Shown here piece by piece: positions 22,458 to 32,322 of a stretch of 64,000 nucleotides of DNA (position 1 is its first letter; each line of letters opens with the position of its first letter). The stretch is from Branchiostoma floridae (taxonomy: Eukaryota; Chordata; Leptocardii; Amphioxiformes; Branchiostomatidae): NCBI RefSeq assembly GCF_000003815.2, contig NC_049987.1:4463146-4527145 (forward strand), in the 5' to 3' direction. A program made the translations under genes and the position numbers. The notes beneath the pieces are model-generated. The model searched no databases and was not told the DNA's origin. It worked only from the letters and a program-made list of their open reading frames with translations.

Positions 22458-24758
22458 CTTTGCTGCGATACTAGAATTTTGTCGAAGTGTATTGCGCTTA
22501 GACTTAAACAGGTAATTTCAGATATAATCGAGACTGATCAAACAGGGTTTATTAAGGGTAGATACATCGGAGATAATATAAGAAGACTTTTAGACACGAT
22601 TGAACATTATGAAGATATAGGAAAGCCAGGATTAATATTTATCGCTGATTATAAGAAAGCTTTTGACACTTTAAGGTGGGATTTCATGTTTAAATGTTTG
22701 GATTACTTTAACTTTGGCCCACAACTGAAAACGTGGGTAAAAGTTTTGTATGAAAAATCAATAAGTTCAGTTATCAATAATGGATACATTTCTGATCCTT
22801 TCATATTAAATCGTGGCGTACGCCAAGGGTGTCCTTTGTCGCCGTACCTTTTTGTAATAGCGGTTGAAGTCCTTGCCATTAAGATAAGGTCCAATCATTC
22901 AATTCGTGGTTTGAATATTAATGGTAAATGTACTAAGATTTCTCAATATGCGGATGATTCGAATTTTCCGTTTGAACCCAATTTGCAGACATTTTATGCA
23001 TTGCTGTCTGATTTAGAACGTTTCTCCAGTATCTCTGGTCTTCAATTACATGCCGAAAAGTGCAAAATTTTACGATTAGGCTGTTTAAAGTTTACAAATT
23101 TTTGTTTACCCACCCATCTACCATTTCAATGGGTTGACGGTGGTGTGGATGTATTGGGAATTCACATTCCCATCAATATGGATACTCTTGTTAATGTAAA
23201 TTTTGAACCCCGTTTGGAACGACTGGACAGGTTATTACGCCCATGGAAAGGCAAAACTTTATCCCTTTATGGCAAAATAACAGTTGTTAATTCCCTGGTG
23301 GTTCCCCAGTTTACAAATTTATTTCAGGTTTTACCTTCCCCAAATGATTTGTTCTTTAAAATTTATGAGAGGAAAGTCTTCTCCTTTATCTGGGAAGATG
23401 GACCGGAAAGAGTAGCTAGAAAAGTATTATACAATTTGGTGGAAAATGGTGGTTTGAAGTTAATTAATTTACCTGCCTTTAACCTCACCATGAAAGCTTC
23501 ATGGGTACCCAAATTATTTTTTCATGCGGATTGGTTTACTTCTTTTGCTATAAAAATTCATCCTCGTCTTAATCTGAGTTTATTTCCTTTCATGCAGTTA
23601 TCTTCAGCGCAAACACTTAATTATAAGGATTTTATCTTTGAAGTTTTAGATGCATGGTACAAATTTCAGTACGTTGAACCCGCGACGCCAGCTGATGTGC
23701 GTCAACAAATACTTTGGAATAACTCCAACATTACTGTTGATAATAAATCCATTTTTCAAACTGCTCTGTTTAATAGAAATATAATTTTTGTAAATGACTT
23801 GTTAAATACAGATGGAAATATTATGACGTACGCTGAATTCTGTTTAGTGTATCCTAACAGTTGTGAGCGGTTTCAATATCAACAGCTTATCTCCGCAATC
23901 CCTAAAGCATGGAAAACCTTATTAAATACTGACCATTCGAAAGAACTTGTATGTTTACCACGCCAATATAATCATATGTGGTTAAGAAATATCAAAATTA
24001 ATAAGCTGTTATATAATTTCTTTCTTGTCCATACAAATGAAGTGAGTATTGCCCATACAGTACGATTATCATGGTTTTACTATTTTGATAGACCCATACC
24101 TTGGCGAGAAGTATTCACAGCTTTGTCTAAATGTACTATTGACCCCAATGCTCGGTATTTTCAGTACCGTTTACTTTATAAATTCTTACCATGCAACAAA
24201 GTTTTAAAAACTTGGAATTTAATTGAATCTAGTTCCTGTTCTTTCTGCCAAAGTGATGAAGAATCGTACATTCATATCTTCTGGGAATGTCCTCATGTGG
24301 TATCTTTTTGGAACAATGTACAAACTTGGCTAAAACAAGAAATAAGATTGACTTTAGAATTAAATTCCTTTGTTGTTATGTTTGGAGATCTATCTTTAAG
24401 TGCACCCCCTTTAAAAAACTTAATTATACTATTGGGTAAGATTTTCATTTTCCGTTCCCGACGCTTTAAAATTCTAAATTTCCAGTCCTTTCAAACACTT
24501 ACATCGGTATTTCAAAAGACAGAATGTCTTATTGCGTCTCGGAGGGGGAAGCTGGAGAAGCATCGGGGTAAGTGGGGAACTTTGTGCTTATGATTTCACT
24601 TTTGTTCTTGATATACATGCAGTTATGCTTAATTTTGATATTCAAATGTTTGATTTCGCTTGATTTGGTTCCTTTATGCTGTAAATAATTTATGGGAGGC
24701 TGTCTTCTGTTCATTTGTTTTGTATTTGTATATTATTATTCATGGCAAGAAAAAAAAA
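22458..24758 (+). mobile_element. 5'-truncated non-LTR retrotransposon (L1-like LINE)
   Basis: Bounded by a 17-bp direct repeat AAAGACACACAAAACGT at 22441-22457 and 24759-24775. The 3' copy directly follows a poly(A) run, the signature of target-primed reverse transcription. The body holds one long RT frame and a short 3' UTR of about 150 bp. The 5' end, including any ORF1 and endonuclease, is absent. The perfect target duplication and uninterrupted frame imply a young insertion. Confidence 0.92.
22479..24593 (+). CDS. LINE reverse transcriptase, N-terminally truncated
   Basis: An uninterrupted frame of 704 codons; it has no native start, and the frame is already open from the element boundary at 22458. 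RT motifs are seen in order: DQTGFIKGR, then FIADYKKAFDTLRWDF (palm aspartate), then GVRQGCPLSPYLF, then the catalytic QYADD. The C-terminal part ends in a C-x2-C-x8-H-x4-C zinc knuckle (CSFC...H...C). The L1/Tx1-like clade is inferred from these motifs. The fragment lacks the endonuclease domain and the RT N-terminus, so it cannot mobilise itself and is best treated as a dead-on-arrival copy, not a host gene. It is on the same strand as channel gene 1 and opposite to channel gene 2. Confidence 0.92.
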   Translation: MSKCIALRLKQVISDIIETDQTGFIKGRYIGDNIRRLLDTIEHYEDIGKPGLIFIADYKKAFDTLRWDFMFKCLDYFNFGPQLKTWVKVLYEKSISSVINNGYISDPFILNRGVRQGCPLSPYLFVIAVEVLAIKIRSNHSIRGLNINGKCTKISQYADDSNFPFEPNLQTFYALLSDLERFSSISGLQLHAEKCKILRLGCLKFTNFCLPTHLPFQWVDGGVDVLGIHIPINMDTLVNVNFEPRLERLDRLLRPWKGKTLSLYGKITVVNSLVVPQFTNLFQVLPSPNDLFFKIYERKVFSFIWEDGPERVARKVLYNLVENGGLKLINLPAFNLTMKASWVPKLFFHADWFTSFAIKIHPRLNLSLFPFMQLSSAQTLNYKDFIFEVLDAWYKFQYVEPATPADVRQQILWNNSNITVDNKSIFQTALFNRNIIFVNDLLNTDGNIMTYAEFCLVYPNSCERFQYQQLISAIPKAWKTLLNTDHSKELVCLPRQYNHMWLRNIKINKLLYNFFLVHTNEVSIAHTVRLSWFYYFDRPIPWREVFTALSKCTIDPNARYFQYRLLYKFLPCNKVLKTWNLIESSSCSFCQSDEESYIHIFWECPHVVSFWNNVQTWLKQEIRLTLELNSFVVMFGDLSLSAPPLKNLIILLGKIFIFRSRRFKILNFQSFQTLTSVFQKTECLIASRRGKLEKHRGKWGTLCL

Positions 24759-24775
24759 AAAGACACACAAAACGT

Positions 24776-25150
24776 AATGAATGAATGAATGGTTTATTCG
24801 ATCATTATGATCAGATAAAAAGTATATAGCAGCCATGGGCTGAATTGCATACTTTTTACACTTAAAATCAAACTAATGACAATATTTGTATTATTAAAAT
24901 CAAAAATAAATACTATCTTAAAACAAATAGGTTTAAACCGATAAGCTACTTTTAACATGCACAATACTTGTATATAGGACTGTTTCTTTATCGGTTTGTC
25001 CTTGTTTTCATTGTTGCCAGGGGATGTTTGTTTCTATTGTTTCTGCCACTGATGTCACAAAAAACAGTCACATGATCAAGAAGCCACTCTCTCATTGGTT
25101 GGACTAACAATTCCCATTCCCTCATTGGTTGATCTGCTAATTGAAATAAT
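24776..25150. other. short (AATG)n and AT-rich flank; no gene seen
   Basis: A few AATG units directly follow the LINE target duplication; the rest is AT-rich. TTTATT at 24793-24798 could be a poly(A) signal for the minus-strand channel gene, but it is about 760 bp past its stop. Confidence 0.35.
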
Positions 25151-25151
25151 A

Positions 25152-25325
25152 CAGTAGAAGCCGTTTAATTGCACAGCCTACTTGCCAGCGTATTTCGTAC
25201 AATTATGCGGCTGGCACAATAATGCAAAGTTCCCCAGCTGGAATACACTGGTTTAGGATTTTGGAATTCTGTGCAGTTAACAGAAGTGTGCGTTAATCCG
25301 CTGTACAATTAACTGGCTTCTACTG
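25152..25325. mobile_element. TA-flanked MITE (CAGTAGAAGCC family)
   Basis: Ends are CAGTAGAAGCCGTTTAATTG on the left and, reversed, CAGTAGAAGCCAGTTAATTG on the right, flanked by TA on both sides. This is a pogo/mariner-like arrangement. It is non-coding. Confidence 0.8.
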
Positions 25326-25450
25326 TATACGGCTGGTGCAATAATGCGAAGTTCCCCAGCTGGAAAGAACTGATTTGAAATTTTGGAATTCGGTGCAGTT
25401 AACAGGAGTGTGCGTTAATCCGTTGTGCAATTAACAGGCTTCTCGGCTGT
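25201..25450. repeat. 125-bp tandem duplication of the MITE right half
   Basis: 25328-25450 repeats 25201-25325: both contain AGTTCCCCAGCTGGAA, GTGCAGTTAACAG, GTGTGCGTTAATCCG and the right terminal arm. Confidence 0.75.
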
Positions 25451-25556
25451 AGATGGTCTATTCGAAGTATATAAGGTTTACCTAATGACAACTGAAAACT
25501 GTGCCTGCACAACTCATATATATATATGATTGAACATCTTATATTCGGTCCAAACG

Positions 25557-26846
25557 TCACATGGACGTTTCTTTTTCTACAAGAGACTGTAAGGACGGTC
25601 TTCTTAATAGTTTCTTCTCTGTGCGTTCTTCATTCTGACATAATATCTTTACCGAATCTTGTGAATATGACCTCAAAACATTTTCAAACTCTTCGATGAA
25701 TATTGGACATATCATGGAAACTTCAAGTAACCCAAACAGTGCGCATGCGCAAGCTGCAATTTTTCCACCTGCGGTGACCGGAATGACGTCACCGTACCCA
25801 ACGGTCGTCATGGTGACCACGGCCCACCAGAAGGATTCTGGGATACTGCTGAACTTTGAACCCACGACGTTACTCTCCGCTACATACGCCAGACCAGCGA
25901 ACAGTACCGTCCCCGTTAACAAAAACAGAAGCTTCGTACCCAGGGCAGATCGACACCGATAGATTGTCGTTAACAGAATTTTCATAGCAGTCACGTGACG
26001 CGTCAGTTTGAAGACCCTCAAGATTCTGACCAATCGGACGATTCGTACCACGACAAGAGATACTTCCGACTTTCCCCTTGTGTTGCTTAAAAGGAGTACC
26101 AAGGTCACGACGTATGGAAGGATGGCGAGAAAGTCTAAGATGTTGAGAATGTCTTTGACAAACTTGATCTTGTTGGTGGACGCGTAAAACCGGATCCCAA
26201 GTTCAAATGCAAACCACGAGACGCAACCAGTTTCAATGCAGAAAAACGAGTCCTGAAACGCAGCATGAAACCGCAAGGGGTCGCTCGTGACGTTGTTCGC
26301 CTTTTGACGATATTGTGGGAGTGTTTGAAAGCACGTCCCTGCCACAGATAGCAGTGTGATCACACAGGATAATGTTGCCACAATACCTGCTAAGATAGAA
26401 CTTTCCGGGCGCTCAAAAAGGTACCAAATTGTCCGCCGTGGTTCAGAATTTGGCGCCTTTTCCCCGTGTCGCGTATGCTTACACCCCTCCTGTTTAAGAA
26501 CTTGGTTTATCACCGTTTCTCCCATATCAAAATTAGTGAGTTCCATAAGAAAGACGTCTAGAGGTACATTTATGGGTCGGCGTATCTTTCCAGTCTTGTA
26601 GAACTCAAATATTCCGTCAAAACTCGGCCTGTGTCTGTCGAAGAAAAACTCGTCCAAGTCTTTGTGATAGAATGGCAGGCGACGTTTTCGGTCGCCTAGG
26701 AGTGTGTTGGGGTATTTGGAGAGTACACTCTCCTTTGTTTGAAAGTGTAGACCGCTGACATTAATTGTGATCAGGCGTTCATTGGAAGGGTGCATTTGAT
26801 GAGCTGATCCGTTGGCAAGAGATGGTAGCTTCAGCCCTTGTGGCAT
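25557..26846 (-). CDS. Shaker-type (Kv1-like) K+ channel, gene 2, altered S6 gate
   Basis: Single exon, 429 residues if read from the ATG at 26846. The frame is open upstream to 27020, but that part overlaps a tRNA-like repeat, so the nearer start is preferred. Seen: T1 about 24-118 with FFDRHRPSF; S1 about 151-173; sequon NVT at 185; S2 about 200-221; S3 about 228-254; S4 262-284 with R, R, R, R, K, R; filter TTVGYGD 347-353; S6 about 360-387. The S6 segment reads SMICPIF where Kv1 has ALPVPVI, so the first proline of the PVP hinge is replaced by isoleucine and only the second remains. The C tail is short and ends ETSM, which fits a class I PDZ ligand. Opposite strand to its neighbours. Filter and voltage sensor are intact, so it may conduct or act as a modifying subunit in heterotetramers. 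Confidence 0.9.
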   Translation of the reverse strand: MPQGLKLPSLANGSAHQMHPSNERLITINVSGLHFQTKESVLSKYPNTLLGDRKRRLPFYHKDLDEFFFDRHRPSFDGIFEFYKTGKIRRPINVPLDVFLMELTNFDMGETVINQVLKQEGCKHTRHGEKAPNSEPRRTIWYLFERPESSILAGIVATLSCVITLLSVAGTCFQTLPQYRQKANNVTSDPLRFHAAFQDSFFCIETGCVSWFAFELGIRFYASTNKIKFVKDILNILDFLAILPYVVTLVLLLSNTRGKSEVSLVVVRIVRLVRILRVFKLTRHVTAMKILLTTIYRCRSALGTKLLFLLTGTVLFAGLAYVAESNVVGSKFSSIPESFWWAVVTMTTVGYGDVIPVTAGGKIAACACALFGLLEVSMICPIFIEEFENVLRSYSQDSVKILCQNEERTEKKLLRRPSLQSLVEKETSM

Positions 26847-26883
26847 AGTCACAATTTGTTTATACACGAGCGCCTCCTGGCGT

Positions 26884-26955
26884 ATATAAGTCCAGTGGTT
26901 AGTGGCCCTGCCTCTGGACCAAGAAGCTGTGAGTTCTAATCCTGGCTGTGTCTCT
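26884..26955 (+). mobile_element. tRNA-like SINE remnant at the 5' end of channel gene 2
   Basis: CCAGTGGTTAGTGGCCCTG resembles an A-box region and GAGTTCTAATCCTGG a B box at a suitable distance. It lies in the 5' extension of the gene 2 frame. Confidence 0.5.
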
Positions 26956-27020
26956 CTCTCAACATGTACGCTACTAGAAACGGTGGAAGTCCTTAGACAG
27001 GATGCTAACCTGCGGTTCAC

Positions 27021-29470
27021 TGTTTATTCTGCTTTTCGAAAAGAGCTAAGAGAATTTCCCCGTACAATGAACCTGTAAATACTGTACATAGCGTCTGTCT
27101 TCTCTGTCACGACCAGTGGAAGAAAAGATATTCAGTAAGCTAAATTGGTTCGAGTTCACTTTCCTTCACCTGATCTATGCCAAGCAAGTCGTATCTCATC
27201 TCAGTGAAGATGGTGCCACATCCATTGCCTCAACTAAGAGATAAAAATGCTGGTAGATTGTTGTCATCTGATGTGTTTGACTCTGTAGAAGATGTTATGA
27301 TAGAGAAACATTTAAACTTAGAACGAAAATGATAAAGCATATGCATACTGCACAAATTTCAACTTTGTTTACTCTACTCCAAATTTCATTTGCCGCTGTT
27401 TGCTTATAGATGTAGAATAGTCAAGTAAGTCAAAGTAACCTGCTAGGGCCCCAAACTTTCTTTTGTACCACAGCTAATGAAAACTCACACTACTGTACGG
27501 TGTTTGGTACATGAAAAGTCGCTTCTTGTTACTTACTGACAATCATAGCTCCCACCCATGGACTCTTTGTTTGTTGTTATTGCATATCCATTAAAACGCC
27601 TCATGGTGTAACACACCAGGTTTGCACTGAAGAGTATAACTTAGACAGATTTATTTGATCCGCTCACACCAGTTCTGTCACGGGCGGCTCTCCTTAAGCA
27701 TGGGGCGTCCTATATAATAATACATCCGACGCTGTGTATTATTTGCAACTGAGCCAAGTGAAAAAAATCGGGACCCTGTGTAAAATGCCTTTCCCAAGGT
27801 CACAATACCGGAACTTGTCAGGGATTCGAAGTCAACAACCCTTTAACCAACTTAAGTCAACAATGCCAACCTGACACCACCAAGGCCACATCTGCCACCA
27901 CCGACATTCCTACTGTATATTCACCAATTTACCAAATGTACACGTTGCTACTTACACTTATAACACGCGTACGTCCCTTTACTTCTCCAGTCAGTGCAGA
28001 TAGTCCTGAAAAAAACAGCTTAGTATCCCCCCAATGTTTTTAGTGAACGCCCAAACTTCCTGGATGTATCAAGCCGGCTAGTGTAACTTTTAGTCCATAT
28101 ATACCGTCATATTCCTTCAGCCTTGATGTTTTTACACCCGCAGAAGTTCTCACGAGAACCACTGACCTGTGGAATATTATTGCTCACGGCTGTGACGTGG
28201 CGTACGTACGAAATACCTGTGTCACAGCGATTTTGAACCCCGGGGGCAAAACTACAAGGGGGAGGGGGGATCGGTGGGATGCCAATGACACTTGAGAGCC
28301 AATGAAGATGATAAATGATAATAATTGACAGAAACGACAACTCAATACTTTGGAGAAACAAAAATGTATTGTAGCATCACCAAAAAAAGCTGTTGGGGCA
28401 CCCAAAATATTTTTATGTACGTCCAACCTTAAATACCACAAACAAAATGTCATAACAATGCATTGATAGCTTTCTGAGCTCTTCTCTTCAACCACAAATT
28501 ACTACGCTACCAAAAACATATCATTAAACCCTCTTGGTTAAGATGATAATGTACCAATATCAAAAGATCGTTACATCGTTCACAAAGTCCCCCTTACTTT
28601 TAAACCGTCCCAGACACTGTGTTTGTTTTCTAGCCACTTATAATTACTACATCATTCACACCCAATTAACTTCTTGCCAACTCTACCGATATAGATAAGT
28701 TAAGTGACGAAAAGTTGATGATGTTTTTAGATATGACCCTTTAATAACAGTATTCAATTCAGAAAAGACAGAAGAAGTGGTATCCACTAAATATATACAG
28801 TTCAGAGTTTGGTCACGTGGATTTGCCAGGTCGGTCTTTTCGGGGCTAAACGTGTTAACTCAAGTGAAAAATTGGGGCAAAAACTGCTCAAGGCCTCGAT
28901 TGACGTCTACATTAACATGTTGATACGGGCATTAGTGGAGATTTTCAACTTAGAAGCACGATGTATCAGGATACTAGTCTCGCTGTCACGAGTTTCTTAT
29001 CCAGCTTTGCTCGGTTGATACCTGTATTATGAAAAGTGACGCCCGTCCGCCATTACTGCAATCTGGGCGGGCCGCCATGTTTACGTAATTTTCAAACGAC
29101 AAGGCCTAAGAGAATTAATGTTATGTTTCCAGTTTCCAACCCTAGCAAAAACCTGCCAACTCCAGGGGTTTTATTTTTGGTCAACCAAGGCAACGAACAT
29201 AAAATTTTTGATCTGACAGCTGAGTGATAAAAATATTTGTATAATCTTTCTCAAACATATTTTCCACATTCTTGTTGAGATGCTACATGTAATGTATATC
29301 TAAATTTTTAGAAGAGTGCTAAACTTTCTTCCAACACAAAGGCATACATGGATCAAATTTTTAACCACCACTGTCGGCTTTTTTTTAAGAACAATGCTGA
29401 CGACCAATCACTATAGAGCGTAAACTCACGAGAGTTACAGACACGTGATCTTATTAACGCGTGATCTTGT
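27021..29470. other. no gene seen between channel genes 2 and 3
   Basis: A 2.4-kb stretch with no recognised exon. GGTGTAACACACCAGGTTTG at 27605 resembles one half-unit of the 56-bp minisatellite. Confidence 0.4.
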
Positions 29471-29477
29471 GGATACG

Positions 29478-29485
29478 TGACGTCA
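29478..29485. promoter_or_regulatory. consensus cAMP response element upstream of channel gene 3
   Basis: The palindrome TGACGTCA, about 490 bp before the ATG of gene 3. A CACGTG E-box lies at 29442-29447. Consensus matches only; function is inferred. Confidence 0.35.
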
Positions 29486-29978
29486 GCAATTGGTCAAACG
29501 TACCAGTAGGTTTATAATGCCCAACGTCTCTGTTCAAAGATGACTGGAGTACCCTAACGAATGTGGCCTTCTTTGTATCTTTGTACAATGAATATCTGTA
29601 TGATTAGAAAATGATGATAAGAAATGACATTGTCAAACTCTATTTGTTTGATCTACAAAACAAGAAAAGGAAAAGAAGAGAATCCCTACCGACCGAGACA
29701 TTTTTTCAGAAGCAATCGGAAACACAGCATTATTTTCCCAAGGCCCGAAGTACGTAACGACTGTTTACATTGCTTTTAGGCAAGTATGACACAACGAACC
29801 ATTCCTTACCACACGTTTGTCCTGAAGCGTTTTCTGGGTGGGTCCACAAGACTTAGGACCTCTATTGTGTTGGTGACCCTTTATATGAGCGTGGTGTGGT
29901 TAGATTCCAGTGCTGAACAAAAATACCTCTCATTTTTGTGGGCAAGAAACTTGATCGTGTCTGTCCGAGTTCATCAAC

Positions 29979-32290
29979 ATGAGTGTGTCCAGCTCAAGTG
30001 TGGAAGAAGATGTTTTTGAGTCGGAGGGAGAGATGGCTGAGACAGGTATGTGGATTTTTTGTACAAAAAAACTGCTCTATCCCTCTCAGTCGAAGGTCAT
30101 ATGTCACAATGGCTATTTTCTGAAAGGTGTCCCTTAAGTTTGCTTCAAAACGGATCCAGTTGTATTCCAGACATCAAGTTTCATTCCGGAAAATCTTGAT
30201 AATTTAGAAATAGATTTACGAATGAGTTGATATTTGTAATTATGATATGTTAAAGCATAATGAGTATGAGAGTTGTAATCTAATGTCTACAGGCTACGGT
30301 TCCTAGAATTATGGCTCATTTTACCAAAATTGTCAAGAATTTTAGCTTAGGACCCTGAAGGCTGACGAAATTCTACTGAATTCTGACAGAAGTCTACAGA
30401 ATTCGCTTTGTCCCTGGGAACATGTAATTGAAACTAAAATATTCCTTACCTCTTTTTGAAATATATCACACTTACAAATATCAATTCATTTGTCTAATCT
30501 ATTTTTAAGTTATAGATTATCAACATTTTCCGGAATTTAACTTGATGTCCTGGATTGAGTTGGAGCCTTTTTAACCACAGTCTATCAAAGAATGTCAAAT
30601 ACACAATAAAATCAGCTATTAAATGTAGACTACCAAAGTTCTAAACTACTGTCGTGGTGTTCACATTGATAGACTTACTTCTAAAACAGTGATGAACATA
30701 TTATTCTTGAAGGCACTTTTAAAATGTAGAGATGATAGATAGGGTATTTAGTTTACATATGTTTAACGTTGTACATGAAAAGGTTAGCTTAACGTAACCT
30801 GGAATATAATAATTGACAACACTCGCCAAGCTCTGTTTGATAGTGGATTAGACATTGGCTAGTATTTACATACGAGGATTGGGTTACAGTCCCACAGTCG
30901 ACGCTGTCAACCGCCCTAACTTCAAGGAGAGAGTGCTACCATCATCTGGAAAGATGGAAGGATGCCTACTGAGTATTTACATGTACAGTTTTGCCTTAGT
31001 TCTACAGAGCTCTAGTTTACGCCGGTTTGTAAGAATACCAACGGCTATTTCAAGCCATTTTCAGGACACACAAGTACCAAAGGTTGATCTAATTGTGAGA
31101 AAAGCATTTTGAAATTGACAATACAGAATACAATCACACAATTAGACACCCTGATACAACTTCTACCTGGCTGATTTAAATGTGCAAATTTGAACACACA
31201 AGGTTTGTTTTCTAAAGACTGAAAGATGTTTTGATTGTGTAACTTTGGGACAATTATTCTGGGTCAATCCACATGGTTTGATAGTGTTACCTCGAAAACT
31301 AGAAGAGAAAAGACTGCTTAATGTTTTGACCAGCATATCATGCTAATCTTCTCCTGGCATTGTTTTCAGTCACGGTCCGGTAGACATTCTAGTTTTTTGT
31401 GTGCTTTGTTTTTAGTTATGGAGGAGTGGGGAGCACTTCCTTATTGTCGCACCCAGGGTACGCTTAGCTGTAGTGTAACACTAACATCATAACACAGTGA
31501 GGGAAGAAAAGAATAGAGAACAAAACATTTGTCATATCTGTCAGAAATCTGGAAGCAACATGATCAGGGCGTAACATTAAGTAAACAAACGCCTTGCTGT
31601 AATTAGGCAAGTGTTTATCTAGCTTAAATAGAGAAGAACACAGTTGTCGCCTTGTCGGCCTTTGGGAATTTCTATAGGCAAAGGACGTAAGTTGACTGGC
31701 TTCGGCGGGGTTGATAGTACATGTAGGACTAGTTGGGTGCACTATACAAATACCAAAAAGAATGGATCTGAGTTAAAGGTAAAACCGACAAAATACTAGT
31801 ATTCAAAAACAAAAATATCTATTTGCGTGTTAGCTTCTCATGCCTTCTTTGAAACGCCGCTCTGCGGAGATAATCTGAACTGCAGCTGTCTTACCTAGGG
31901 CGAAGAGATGCTGTTACAGTTACAATCGTGTAAACGTAACCTTGCATGGCCTTCAGGACTTCTTACATGGTGACCATTAAGTAAAAAAAAGATTAAAAAA
32001 AGATAATAAAAAACCCCGAGAGGCAGTTGATAATAAAAAGGCACATTCAAATCTTATTGTCTCCAAGCCGACATATTCCCACCGTGATAACACACAACAG
32101 TTTACACTCACACAACAGTTTACACTCGAGTGCCTTTCACATAAGACTTTTTACCTAGTCTTCAAGACGTACTACTTGATCAATGATCAATCGCTGGCTT
32201 GCTCATACACATATTGACTTTCCCTCTCGCACCCTTTCTCTCTCTCTCTCTATCTCTCTATCTCTCTCTCTGTCTCTCTCTCTCTCTTAG

Positions 32291-32322
<32 letters not shown>

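Noticed and set aside
22458-24758. A domesticated reverse transcriptase gene
   Set aside because: Target duplication, poly(A) tail and truncated N-terminus show an ordinary LINE insertion; the open frame is explained by youth.
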